DNA of 23,339 bases from Bacteroides sp. CAG:770. GTDB taxonomy: Bacteria; Bacteroidota; Bacteroidia; Bacteroidales; UBA932. Numbering within the stretch: position 1 is the first letter of the stretch; each line of letters begins with the position of its first letter. Both the position numbers and the translations under genes were made by a program. Shown here one piece after another: positions 1 to 8,076 of the stretch. The stretch spans positions 1-23,339 of the forward strand of contig FR890604.1 in assembly GCA_000435075.1 (NCBI GenBank), in the 5' to 3' direction. The notes under the pieces were generated by a model that saw only the letters and a program-made list of their open reading frames with translations, was not told the origin of the DNA and did not search any database.

Positions 1-2
1 CG

Positions 3-173
3 ACAGACAGAACCGCGCTTACAAGACATGTCAACACGGAAAAGCTGAGTTGTTTAGCTCGTATGGGCAAGAGCCCTTTGATTTTCGACCCTCTTGGCAA
101 CGGCAGTCCAGTGTTACACATTGACAATCAGAAAGTTAGCCAACTCAATGAATGTCAAGAGGCTGGTTCGTAA
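3..173 (+). CDS. Possible C-terminal tail of a truncated ORF (unknown)
   Basis: A reading frame is open from the left window edge to a TAA at 171-173, giving 56 residues that contain LARMGKSPLIFDPLGNG and end in NECQEAGS. No family is recognised. A second frame is also open over part of the stretch, and an opposite-strand frame is open too, so an open frame of this length is weak evidence. The link to the repeats at 82-282 suggests the tail of a mobile-element gene, but that is only inference. Confidence 0.2.
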   Translation, partial: TDRTALTRHVNTEKLSCLARMGKSPLIFDPLGNGSPVLHIDNQKVSQLNECQEAGS

Positions 174-282
174 GGGGGTCTTGGCATGAGCATTCGGACG
201 GCCTATACATATAATATATTGACACACAATAAATTATAGACGAAAAAAAAACAAAACCAACAAATGTCAAGAGGGTCGAAAA
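82..282. repeat. 15-bp perfect inverted repeat, arms 82-96 and 268-282
   Basis: TTTTCGACCCTCTTG at 82-96 is the exact reverse complement of CAAGAGGGTCGAAAA at 268-282. The arms are 171 bases apart, too far for a simple terminator. They lie next to a possible truncated ORF end and an AT-rich gene-free stretch, as the end of an insertion element might. No transposase motif is visible to confirm this. Confidence 0.6.
151..274. repeat. 12-bp direct repeat, copies 151-162 and 263-274
   Basis: AATGTCAAGAGG occurs at 151-162 and again at 263-274. The second copy overlaps the right arm of the 82-282 inverted repeat, so this short word is present three times within 200 bases, twice direct and once partly inverted. 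The sequences diverge directly after the shared word. Confidence 0.55.
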
Positions 283-496
283 CTATACACATACTTAAAA
301 ATCGATCATGATTCTGCAACAACATAGTAACATGAAAGAAATAAGTTGACTCAGATTAAGAGAAGATTTTCGAGGATAGATATGTTTTCGAAGATGGAGT
401 GTGCCGGTGGCACATGACTGATGAGAAAACAGATATAGACCGAAAAGATTCCTTAAGATGATGCAAGTTATTTTTTGAAGGTTACATAATATAACA
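174..496. other. Gene-free AT-rich stretch
   Basis: No convincing reading frame, RNA gene or promoter was found. It contains the right-hand repeat copies at 263-282, an A-run at 243-251, and a small 6-bp hairpin at 400-414 (TGTGCC, loop GGT, GGCACA). The ppdK terminator begins directly after it. Confidence 0.5.
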
Positions 497-525
497 GGAG
501 CCGCCCCGAAATCCGGGACGGCTCC
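497..525 (-). terminator. Rho-independent terminator of ppdK
   Basis: Read on the minus strand, a 12-bp stem (GGAGCCGTCCCG pairing with CGGGGCGGCTCC, including one G-U wobble) encloses a 5-base loop. It is followed by a T-rich stretch, TGTTATATT. On the plus strand the wobble becomes a C-A mismatch, so the structure fits minus-strand transcription from ppdK, whose stop codon lies about 40 bases upstream. Confidence 0.8.
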
Positions 526-563
526 AATTGTATCGTCAGGCTTGTATGCCTGAAGGAATTATC

Positions 564-3290
564 TTACTTGCTCTGTGCGATAGCAGCCTGCGCAGCTGCG
601 AGGCGGGCGATAGGCACACGGAACGGTGAGCAAGAAACGTAGTCAATACCGATCTTGTTGAAGAACTTGATTGAATCAGGATCTCCACCATGTTCTCCGC
701 AGACACCGCACTTGAGTTCCGGTCTCTTAGAGCGTCCGCTCTGGATACCGTACTCAACGAGCTTGCCGACACCCTTGGTATCGATGGTCTTGAACGGATC
801 AGCATCCAGGAGTTTGTTTCCAAGGTATTCACCCATGAATGTTCCGACATCATCACGAGAGAAGCCGAAGGTCATCTGGGTAAGGTCGTTGGTACCGAAT
901 GAGAAGAACTGGGCTGTACGTGCCATTCTGTCACCGGTAAGGGCAGCACGAGGAATCTCGATCATAGTACCGAACTGGTAGTGGATTGTGGTGCTGTACT
1001 TGCCCTCAACCTCAGCTTTCACTCTGTCGCAGATAGCCTTCTGGAAGCTGAGCTCACGAGCTGAAATGGTTACAGGAATCATGATCTCAGGAACCGGGTG
1101 CAAACCCTCCTGCTGGAGTTCGGCGGCAGCTGTAAAGATTGCCCTGTACTCAACCTCGGCGATGAGAGGGAATGACACATGGAGACGTACTCCACGGTGA
1201 CCCATCATAGGGTTCACCTCGTGCAACGACTCGCCACGCTTCTCGATTTCCTCAACAGAGACACCGAGTTCCCTTGCAACCTCAGCCTTCTTCTCCTCAG
1301 TTCTAGGAACGAACTCGTGGAGAGGCGGGTCGAGCAGACGGAATACAACCGGCTTGCCATCCATGATTCTGAGTGTGCTCTTCACTGAAGCCATGATGAA
1401 CGGCTCAAGTTCTGTAAGAGCAGCCTTTCTCTCTTCGTCGGTATCGCAAAGAATCATCTTGCGGAGTTTTGCGAGAGGTGTCTCTGAATTCTTTCCGTAG
1501 AACATGTGCTCGAGACGGAAAAGACCGATACCTTCAGCACCGAATGAGAGAGCCTTCATTGCATCCTCAGGGGTATCAGCATTGGTACGGATACCGAGCT
1601 TGCGGAACTTGTCTGCGAGAGCCATGAACTTCACGAACAGAGGATTCTCTGATGCGTCCATTGTCTCGATCTTCGCGTTATATACGAGACCTTTAGTTCC
1701 GTTGAGACTGAACCAGTCGCCCTCTTTGAACTTCGCATCGTGTCCTGCGAAAGTCACAACCTTGTTCTCGAGGTCAATGTGCATTGCATCGCAACCTACG
1801 ATACAGCACTTGCCCCATCCGCGGGCTACAAGAGCAGCATGTGATGTCATACCGCCACGGACGGTAAGAATACCTGCTGCAGCACGCATACCCTCGATAT
1901 CCTCAGGAGAAGTCTCCTCACGGACCAGAATAACCTTTCTGCCTTCCTCAGCAGCACGTACAGCATCCTCAGGAGAGAATACCAGTGTACCTACCGCTCC
2001 ACCTGGAGATGCAGGAAGTCCCTGAGCCATAACCTTTGCCTTCTTCTCTGAAGCAGGGTCAAGGATAGGGTGGAGAATCTCGTCGAGCTGTGCAGGAGAA
2101 ACGCGCATAACTGCGGTCTTCTCGTCGATCATACCTTCCTCGAGCATATCGATAGCCATCTGGAGTGCTGCAAGACCGGTTCGCTTGCCGATACGGCACT
2201 GGAGCATCCAGAGGTGACCTTCCTGAATGGTGAACTCGATGTCCTGCATATCGTGGAAATGCTCCTCGAGTCTTGTCCTGATATCGTCAAGCTCTGCATA
2301 AACCTCAGGCATAGCCTTCTCGAGAGACTGCAGATCTTTATTTTTCTCTGTCTTGGTAGCCTCGTTAAGAGGATTTGGAGTACGGATACCTGCTACGACG
2401 TCCTCGCCCTGAGCGTTGATAAGCCACTCACCATAGAACTTGTTGTCACCGTTTGCAGGGTTACGTGAGAATGCAACACCTGTAGCAGATGTGTTGCCCA
2501 TATTACCGAACACCATTGACTGCACATTGACAGCTGTTCCCCAATCATCCGGAATCTTTTCAATCTTTCTGTATGTGATCGCGCGTTTTCCGTTCCATGA
2601 CTTGAACACGCCGCCGATTGAGCCCCAGAGCTGCTCTCTTGCAGTATCAGGGAAATCCACGCCGAGAACTTCCTTCACTTTTGCCTTGAATCTGTCGCAA
2701 AGTTCCTTAAGTTCATCAGCCGTAATTTCGGTATCTGAAGTATATCCTTTCTCAGCCTTGAGATCTGACATCATTCTGTCAAGCTGCTGGCGGATACCTT
2801 TGCCGTCCTCAGGCTCTATGCCTTCTGCCTTCTCCATAACGACATCAGAGTACATCATGATGAGACGACGGTATGCGTCATATACGAAACGAGGATTGCC
2901 TGTCTTCTTGATCATTCCAGGAAGTGTAGCAGAGCAGAGACCGATATTGAGGATGGTATCCATCATACCAGGCATTGAACTTCTTGCGCCTGAACGGCAG
3001 CTTACGAGAAGCGGGTCGTTCGGGTCACCGAATTTCTTGCCCATGAGTTTCTCTGTAGCTTCGAGTGCCTCGGCAACTTCCTGCTTGAGTGCGTCCGAGT
3101 AACCTCCGCCAAGAGCGTAATACTCAGCACAGCACTCTGTTGTAATGGTAAATCCTGCCGGAACAGGCATTCCGAGAAGGTTCATCTCGGCAAGGTTAGC
3201 GCCCTTTCCTCCGAGGAGTTCGCGCATGGTACCGTTTCCCTCAGCTGTCTTGCCTCCGAAACGATAAACCCTTTTCTTATTTTCTAGCAT
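564..3290 (-). CDS. ppdK: Pyruvate, phosphate dikinase (PPDK)
   Basis: Interconverts pyruvate + ATP + Pi with PEP + AMP + PPi in the cytoplasm, acting in glycolysis or gluconeogenesis in anaerobes. The 908 residues match the full family length. The N-terminal ATP-grasp domain starts with GGKGANLAEM. The swivelling phosphohistidine domain has GGMTSHAALVARG around 479-491, with the catalytic His at about 484. The C-terminal PEP/pyruvate TIM barrel carries CGVCGEHGGDP, with the active Cys at about 864. All signature residues look intact. The ATG at 3288-3290 gives the family N-terminus. The gene is monocistronic: a terminator for the upstream operon lies at 3331-3360 and its own terminator at 497-525. 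A possible -7 element (TATATTTA, 3302-3295 on the minus strand) sits very close to the start and is weak. Confidence 0.97.
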   Translation of the reverse strand: MLENKKRVYRFGGKTAEGNGTMRELLGGKGANLAEMNLLGMPVPAGFTITTECCAEYYALGGGYSDALKQEVAEALEATEKLMGKKFGDPNDPLLVSCRSGARSSMPGMMDTILNIGLCSATLPGMIKKTGNPRFVYDAYRRLIMMYSDVVMEKAEGIEPEDGKGIRQQLDRMMSDLKAEKGYTSDTEITADELKELCDRFKAKVKEVLGVDFPDTAREQLWGSIGGVFKSWNGKRAITYRKIEKIPDDWGTAVNVQSMVFGNMGNTSATGVAFSRNPANGDNKFYGEWLINAQGEDVVAGIRTPNPLNEATKTEKNKDLQSLEKAMPEVYAELDDIRTRLEEHFHDMQDIEFTIQEGHLWMLQCRIGKRTGLAALQMAIDMLEEGMIDEKTAVMRVSPAQLDEILHPILDPASEKKAKVMAQGLPASPGGAVGTLVFSPEDAVRAAEEGRKVILVREETSPEDIEGMRAAAGILTVRGGMTSHAALVARGWGKCCIVGCDAMHIDLENKVVTFAGHDAKFKEGDWFSLNGTKGLVYNAKIETMDASENPLFVKFMALADKFRKLGIRTNADTPEDAMKALSFGAEGIGLFRLEHMFYGKNSETPLAKLRKMILCDTDEERKAALTELEPFIMASVKSTLRIMDGKPVVFRLLDPPLHEFVPRTEEKKAEVARELGVSVEEIEKRGESLHEVNPMMGHRGVRLHVSFPLIAEVEYRAIFTAAAELQQEGLHPVPEIMIPVTISARELSFQKAICDRVKAEVEGKYSTTIHYQFGTMIEIPRAALTGDRMARTAQFFSFGTNDLTQMTFGFSRDDVGTFMGEYLGNKLLDADPFKTIDTKGVGKLVEYGIQSGRSKRPELKCGVCGEHGGDPDSIKFFNKIGIDYVSCSPFRVPIARLAAAQAAIAQSK

Positions 3291-3330
3291 ATTGTAAATA
3301 TAGGTTTTGATTTTTCAAAAATTCTCATTG

Positions 3331-3360
3331 AAAAAACGTTCGCCGTGTCTCTATCACGGC
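3331..3360 (-). terminator. Terminator of the purL-like/phoH/transporter operon
   Basis: On the minus strand the sequence forms GCCGTG, a 7-base loop, CACGGC, then GAACG and a run of six T (plus-strand A-run 3331-3336). It lies between the transporter stop codon (3423) and the ppdK start (3290), so it separates the two transcription units. Confidence 0.7.
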
Positions 3361-3422
3361 ATCACACTGAACAAGAGCGCGAATTTAATCATTTTATAGC
3401 AGTTTCGCAAATATGGACAACA

Positions 3423-4394
3423 TCATTTCTTTTTGTGTCCGTTCTCGAACAACTCCAGAGAGTTGATGAGATTCTGCCAGATACTGTAAAGCCCACCTGC
3501 GACAGAGGTGACAGGAGTCAGATACGAGTAGCCGAGCCATATGAGGAAGCCCGAATTCTTCTGGCCGAGCGCCTGGCCCGCAGTTATAGCATCTGACATT
3601 GACACTTCCTCATCTTTCGCAAGCATACGCCCCGTGGCACGCCCCACCGCAAACTGTATAAGGGTGCAGGCCAATGACACCAGAGCGATAAGTATGGCGC
3701 CCCAGACCGATATCCGGCTGGTGACCAATGCCCTAGTAGCCAGATAAATGGCAAAGGTCAATGCCCCTCCCCACACATAGAAAGCCCAGTCGGCATACCT
3801 CATGAGCCACCTCTGAAGCGGACGTACAGTATATCTTATTAGCCATGCCACCAGCAGAGGCATCACCAGCAGAGGGAAAATCTTCATGCATATTGCTGAA
3901 AAGCTCCTGAAGAAAGTCGCATCAGGAGACGAATTGAAAAGCGGTATCACCAACGGAATTATGAACGCCGCGGCAACATTGATAAGAACCACATAAGAGA
4001 CCGTATCGGAGAGGCTTCCGCCAAGCTTATTGGTAATCACCCCAGCAGCGGCCGCTGTAGGACAGACGAAGCAGAGCATCGCACATTCTGCCAGAATCTT
4101 CCCGGTTCCGTCAGGAAGGATTACCGCCACCCAGGCAAATACGACAAACAGCACGACCTGGATTACAAGGGCGACAAAATGCCACTTGCGGAACCTCAGG
4201 TCATGCGGAGAGATCTTGTTGAACTGAAGGAAAAGCATGATAGCCATCAGTACCGGCTGGATATTCTTGGCAAATACAGAAAAGCCGGGTTCCACGTTCT
4301 CAGCCAACGCAGGAACAAGATAAAGAATCATGTAAGACACTATCCCCAACACGATGGCAATAGGAAGCATCCAATCTTTAAAGAATTTCAACAT
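3423..4394 (-). CDS. Bile acid:sodium symporter (BASS) family transporter
   Basis: A 323-residue integral inner-membrane protein with roughly nine or ten hydrophobic helices and short basic loops. It begins directly with a membrane segment after MLKFFKDW. The small-residue-rich stretch around CPTAAAAGVITNKLGG and the later QALGQKNSGF region resemble the Na+-binding crossover helices of the SBF/BASS fold. Substrates in this family range from bile salts to pantoate, 2-keto acids and other organic anions, and nothing here selects among them. It starts 6 bases after the PhoH stop codon and is the last gene of the unit, followed by the terminator at 3331-3360. The family is likely; the substrate is unknown. 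Confidence 0.8.
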   Translation of the reverse strand: MLKFFKDWMLPIAIVLGIVSYMILYLVPALAENVEPGFSVFAKNIQPVLMAIMLFLQFNKISPHDLRFRKWHFVALVIQVVLFVVFAWVAVILPDGTGKILAECAMLCFVCPTAAAAGVITNKLGGSLSDTVSYVVLINVAAAFIIPLVIPLFNSSPDATFFRSFSAICMKIFPLLVMPLLVAWLIRYTVRPLQRWLMRYADWAFYVWGGALTFAIYLATRALVTSRISVWGAILIALVSLACTLIQFAVGRATGRMLAKDEEVSMSDAITAGQALGQKNSGFLIWLGYSYLTPVTSVAGGLYSIWQNLINSLELFENGHKKK

Positions 4395-4400
4395 TATGAT

Positions 4401-5792
4401 TTACAACAACTTGGAAGCAATATCAGACAATTCACTGCGCTCCCCTTTCTTCAGGAAGACATGTTCAAAGAGTTTCTGCCCGGCCATCTTCTCTCCAAGA
4501 TGCGTAAGACCATTGGACCACTGGTCCAGATATGGTTGGTCAATCTGGAAAATATCTCCGGTGAAGACCATCTTGGTTCCCTCTCCCGCACGTGTTATAA
4601 TAGTCTTGATTTCATGCGGAGTCAGGTTCTGGGCCTCGTCAATGATAAAGAACGCCTTGCCGAGACTGCGTCCCCTGATATAGGCCAGAGGAGTGATAAG
4701 CAGTTTCTCGTCCTTCAGTAGCCCCTCGATATGCTGGTACTCCCTGCTGCTTGGACGGTACAACGCCTTGATGACATTGAGATTGTCCATCAGCGGCTGG
4801 AGAAACGGGCTCATCTTGTTCTTCTGGTCGCCCGGCAGGAAACCGATGTCCTGATTACCGAGAATCACGGTCGGACGAGAGAGGATTATCTGGTCGAATT
4901 CCTTCTCAAGTTCCAGAGCCGAGGCCAATGCCAGCAGAGTCTTTCCTGTTCCGGCCCCGCCTGTCAATGACACGAGCTGGATCTTCCTGTTCAGACATGC
5001 GTCAAGCGCAAACTTCTGTTCGTCATTCCTCGGCTTGATTCCGCAGGCCTCACGTTTGCGGACCAGCATAATCTTGTCCATGTCGGCATCATACCTCGCG
5101 CAGACAATCTCTCCGTCGTGGCTGTTCCACTTGAACTTATACAGCTGATTGGCCGAAGGACGGGCCTTGGACACTGCCCTCCAGTCGATTACATTGTCCT
5201 TACCATAAGCCAGTTCCTGCATCACATCATCAGGGAGACTGTCAACGAACTGAACCTCCTTCTGGGAGAACTCCACCTTATCTTCCTCCACACGGTCTGT
5301 CAGATAGTCCTGTGCGACCATCCCGGCAGCCTTGGCCTTCATGCGGAGATTGATATCCTTGGTAACAAGAGCCACGAAACGGTCAGGATTATTGTCCCTC
5401 ACCCATATAGCCGTAGCAAGAATCCTATGGTCCTGGATATCATCATGGAACAAGTCCTTCATACTGTCAGGGAAAGGATGGTTCGGTTCAATCTTGATAT
5501 TTCCCAATCCCTTTCCGATCGGGACACCCGACTTGCCGAACATCTTCCCTTCGGTAAGCCTGTCAATGTCACGCATGAATCCTCTGGCATTGAAACTCAG
5601 CGCATCCGTACCCTTCTTGAACTTGTCAAGTTCTTCGAGAACCGCAATAGGTATGACAATGTCATTGTCCTGAAACTTTCTTATCGCCTTGTAGTCATGC
5701 AGGACGATGTTCGTATCAAGCACGAATATCTTCGGTCGTTTAGGGCCGTTTCCCCGGCTGGGGACATTAGCATATTTCTCAACCATAGTCAT
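4401..5792 (-). CDS. PIN domain-PhoH family ATPase (YlaK/PhoH2-like)
   Basis: A 463-residue cytoplasmic protein fusing an N-terminal PIN ribonuclease-like domain (about 20-165) to a C-terminal PhoH P-loop ATPase (about 245-455). The PIN acidic residues are visible: D26 in VLDTNIVL, E54 in VLEELDKF, D118/D121 in DDIQDHRI and D146 in TKDINLR. Walker A is GGAGTGKT at 278-285 and Walker B is FIIDEAQN near 382-389. Related PIN-PhoH proteins are reported to couple RNA unwinding and cleavage; activity of this one is inferred. The start could be the ATG at 5792 or a second ATG two codons later. It lies 65 bases after the PurL-like gene and 6 bases before the transporter, so it is probably co-transcribed with both. 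Confidence 0.93.
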   Translation of the reverse strand: MTMVEKYANVPSRGNGPKRPKIFVLDTNIVLHDYKAIRKFQDNDIVIPIAVLEELDKFKKGTDALSFNARGFMRDIDRLTEGKMFGKSGVPIGKGLGNIKIEPNHPFPDSMKDLFHDDIQDHRILATAIWVRDNNPDRFVALVTKDINLRMKAKAAGMVAQDYLTDRVEEDKVEFSQKEVQFVDSLPDDVMQELAYGKDNVIDWRAVSKARPSANQLYKFKWNSHDGEIVCARYDADMDKIMLVRKREACGIKPRNDEQKFALDACLNRKIQLVSLTGGAGTGKTLLALASALELEKEFDQIILSRPTVILGNQDIGFLPGDQKNKMSPFLQPLMDNLNVIKALYRPSSREYQHIEGLLKDEKLLITPLAYIRGRSLGKAFFIIDEAQNLTPHEIKTIITRAGEGTKMVFTGDIFQIDQPYLDQWSNGLTHLGEKMAGQKLFEHVFLKKGERSELSDIASKLL

Positions 5793-5857
5793 CAGTATTT
5801 CAACATGTTATCATAATATGTCAATTCAAGTCCCGCAGCGCGCAGAACCAGAGTAAG

Positions 5858-7096
5858 TCAATCTTCGCCCTCCGGCGCGGCATCTCCCTGGCCCATAAGC
5901 GCATGTATGATTCCGGCAATCCCGCCGCTGCCGGTCCTGGTTATCCTCAGACCGGCCTTTCCCGGATGTCCCATAGGGTAATAGGCAACATCCTGAAGCA
6001 GCATCTCCGCATCCACATAATCGAAATCAACGTCGCGGATTTCTATCACCACTCCCGGAACTTCTCCGAAAAGCACTTTCACCATATCGGTTTCCCCGTA
6101 AGACTGCATAAGTCCGGAGAGGTCCGCATCAATGCCGGCAGACCCGGAAGAATCGCGAGAGGCCATTCTGTCGAGTGCACATATCAGACCGCCATGTCCT
6201 GTTGCGGTACCTGACACCACGACCCCGTCTTCCACAAACTCCCTCACGACCTCGAAACAGTCCAAGAAATAATCCGAATCCATAACCTCGGGAGCCTTTC
6301 CGCCCGCCAAGCCTTCTTTCTCGGCCAGCAGAGACCCGCCAAGCCTGAATTTACACGTATCGAAAGGTATGTATATCAGCCAGTTGCCCGCACTGTCAGA
6401 CACATGCACCTGGCATTTTCTGCTCTTTCCCAAAACAGGAGACTCTGTACGGAAAGGGAACTCGCAGAAAGGAACCGGCGGATTCATTTCAGGAGTATTG
6501 AGAATCTGCCTGTCGATGGTCTCGGCGATGTCAGCCGGTTCGACATCCTCATCCGGCACAATCGCATTGACATTATCCGCTACGACATTCACCTTGATTC
6601 TCCGGCTTCCGGCCTTTTCCGAGTATGCGTATGAACCGATCCGCACCCCGAGCATGTCAAGATATCCGCAAGTAGCCTCGACCGACCTGTAAAAAGCCGC
6701 CATATTGCCGACCGGAGCGGAATCCCACACCCACTCGACCGAAAGAATGAGGTCCCCGAGCCTGAAATGACCCGACTTCCAGATGATTTCTGTCAATGCC
6801 AATGCAATTTCCGCCCTGGTAGATTCTTCAGGGCAGAACAGAGGTATATTTCTCGCCTGTCTTGTCGCAGGTGATACCAGTTTCAGATAATCTTCTGTCT
6901 TCGCGGAATCAAACTCTTTGCCGTCCGGAGCAGGATCCACGCTTTCATCCACAATCGGCTCCGCCTGACAGGTTCCGGAGGGCACTTCCCTTCCCGAAGC
7001 CTCTTCCAAAATCTGTCTGGGTGTCAAGTCCATTCTGACGCCATCAATTATGTATTCCGAATCCAGTGCAGAAACAAATCCACTCATATCTGACAT
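5858..7096 (-). CDS. PurL-like (FGAM synthase C-half-like) degenerate stand-alone protein
   Basis: A 412-residue protein with no signal peptide or membrane segment. Residues about 90-180 and 229-390 resemble the second AIR-synthase-type repeat of long PurL. ALTEIIW and LSVEWVWDSAPVGNMAAFY correspond to the region around the canonical SANWM motif. LGGSLLAEKEGLAGG at 252-266 matches the LGGS/LGAT region. GIDADLSGL and VLFGEVPGVV match the end of the domain. Key PurL signatures are altered: the GKDS nucleotide/phosphate-binding motif reads GSYAYS, and SDGGL reads TGHGGL. The first PurL half and the glutaminase domain are absent. This suggests a non-catalytic or repurposed paralogue; the alignment is from memory of PurL motifs. 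The first 70 residues are acidic and of low conservation. It heads the unit with phoH. Confidence 0.65.
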   Translation of the reverse strand: MSDMSGFVSALDSEYIIDGVRMDLTPRQILEEASGREVPSGTCQAEPIVDESVDPAPDGKEFDSAKTEDYLKLVSPATRQARNIPLFCPEESTRAEIALALTEIIWKSGHFRLGDLILSVEWVWDSAPVGNMAAFYRSVEATCGYLDMLGVRIGSYAYSEKAGSRRIKVNVVADNVNAIVPDEDVEPADIAETIDRQILNTPEMNPPVPFCEFPFRTESPVLGKSRKCQVHVSDSAGNWLIYIPFDTCKFRLGGSLLAEKEGLAGGKAPEVMDSDYFLDCFEVVREFVEDGVVVSGTATGHGGLICALDRMASRDSSGSAGIDADLSGLMQSYGETDMVKVLFGEVPGVVIEIRDVDFDYVDAEMLLQDVAYYPMGHPGKAGLRITRTGSGGIAGIIHALMGQGDAAPEGED

Positions 7097-7112
7097 TTTC
7101 CCGATATTTTTT

Positions 7113-7144
7113 CAAAAATAGGAAATTCTCCCCGCATTGTCAAG
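7113..7144 (-). promoter_or_regulatory. Bacteroidetes-type promoter for the purL-like/phoH operon
   Basis: On the minus strand, CTTG (7144-7141) lies 20 bases upstream of TATTTTTG (7120-7113), which fits TAnnTTTG exactly. A start site near 7109 would leave a leader of about 13 bases before the ATG at 7096. Confidence 0.55.
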
Positions 7145-7163
7145 CGGGAATTCGTTAACTTCG
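7137..7163 (+). promoter_or_regulatory. Possible cutC promoter
   Basis: TTG at 7137-7139 is followed after 16 bases by TAACTTCG (7156-7163), one base off TAnnTTTG. The spacing is slightly short. The ATG of cutC lies 22 bases past the -7 element. The -33 region sits directly beside that of the divergent minus-strand promoter. Confidence 0.4.
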
Positions 7164-7184
7164 CGGAATAAACAGTTATAATCA

Positions 7185-7934
7185 ATGAGAAAAATCGAGG
7201 TTTGCTGCACCTCTGCAGAGGATGTCAGAGAGGCAATTCATGGAGGCGCGATACGCGTTGAACTTTGTTCAGCAATCAGTTGCGGAGGGGTAACGCCAAG
7301 TCACGGACTGATTTCCGAAGTCGTCGCTGCGGCGGCCGGAAAGATACGGATCAATGTCCTCATACGTCCGCGTGAAGGCACTTTCTGCTACTGCGAATCC
7401 GAGGTCAGGACAATGGTTTCAGATATAGAATTCTGCCGGGAAGCCGGCGTGGACGGAGTCGTCATAGGGGCATTGACACCGGAAGGTGACATTGACATTG
7501 GCATATGCCGGAGGTTGGTTGCGGCAGCGGGAAACATGAGCGTCACTTTCCACAGGGCGTTCGACGTGTGCAGGAATCCAAGGCAGGCGCTGGAACAGGT
7601 CATAGGACTCGGTTGCGACAGGCTTCTCACCTCAGGGCAGCAGCCAAAGGCTCTTGCCGGAGCGAAACTTCTGGCAAATCTGGTAGAACTGGCCGGCGGA
7701 CGAATTATTGTCATGCCGGGATCCGGGATCAATCCGGGCAACATCGCTGAAATCGAACGCATTACAAAGGCTTCCGAGTTTCATTCTACAGCGAGGGCGT
7801 CAGTTCCGGACCCGGACAGGCATCATGTGCCGGCACTTGGTTTCGACGAGTCTTCAGACACTGGGGTCATTCTCCGCACGACACGGGAGGTAGTGAAGGC
7901 GCTTGTAAGAAACCGTCTTGAAATGATTGAATAG
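7185..7934 (+). CDS. cutC: CutC family protein (putative copper homeostasis)
   Basis: A 249-residue cytoplasmic TIM-barrel protein of the usual CutC length. The N-terminus (IEVCCTSAEDVREA, then GGAIRVELCSA and SCGGVTPSHG) and the later VLIRPREGTFCY, VTFHRAFDV, DRLLTSGQ and IIVMPGSGI stretches are the family signatures in the expected order. CutC was linked genetically to copper tolerance in E. coli, but a direct biochemical role has never been firmly settled, so the name rests on family membership. No copper exporter or chaperone neighbours it. It is a single gene diverging from the PurL-like gene across 88 bases and converging with the AraM-containing operon. Confidence 0.93.
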   Translation: MRKIEVCCTSAEDVREAIHGGAIRVELCSAISCGGVTPSHGLISEVVAAAAGKIRINVLIRPREGTFCYCESEVRTMVSDIEFCREAGVDGVVIGALTPEGDIDIGICRRLVAAAGNMSVTFHRAFDVCRNPRQALEQVIGLGCDRLLTSGQQPKALAGAKLLANLVELAGGRIIVMPGSGINPGNIAEIERITKASEFHSTARASVPDPDRHHVPALGFDESSDTGVILRTTREVVKALVRNRLEMIE

Positions 7935-7998
7935 TTGTTTGAGTGGAAACACCTTCCGTGAATTATTTCAAACAGTTTCCAAATCCCGCATAAAAGAC

Positions 7999-8046
7999 TC
8001 TTTCCTTGCTGCCACACCCTCCCAGAGGCATGTCAGCAAGGAAAGA
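7999..8046 (-). terminator. Terminator between cutC and the convergent Sus-like operon
   Basis: A perfect 13-bp stem, TCTTTCCTTGCTG (7999-8011) with CAGCAAGGAAAGA (8034-8046), encloses a 22-base loop. After the stem the minus strand reads GTCTTTTATG, so it best serves the minus-strand operon. The plus side is A-rich rather than T-rich, so use by cutC is doubtful. Confidence 0.65.
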
Positions 8047-8076
8047 AAACACGAACCAATTATTAAGTAAACCTTA

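Noticed and set aside
2440..3102. Long open frame of about 220 codons on the strand opposite ppdK
   Set aside because: It lies wholly inside the strongly conserved ppdK gene and its translation has no family resemblance; it mirrors ppdK codon bias.
4179..4721. Plus-strand ORF of 180 codons spanning the PhoH-transporter junction
   Set aside because: It runs antisense across the ends of two well-supported genes and has no domain or promoter support.
7185..7934. Treating cutC as part of a copper-handling island
   Set aside because: No copper ATPase, chaperone or metal regulator is nearby; it stands alone between unrelated units.
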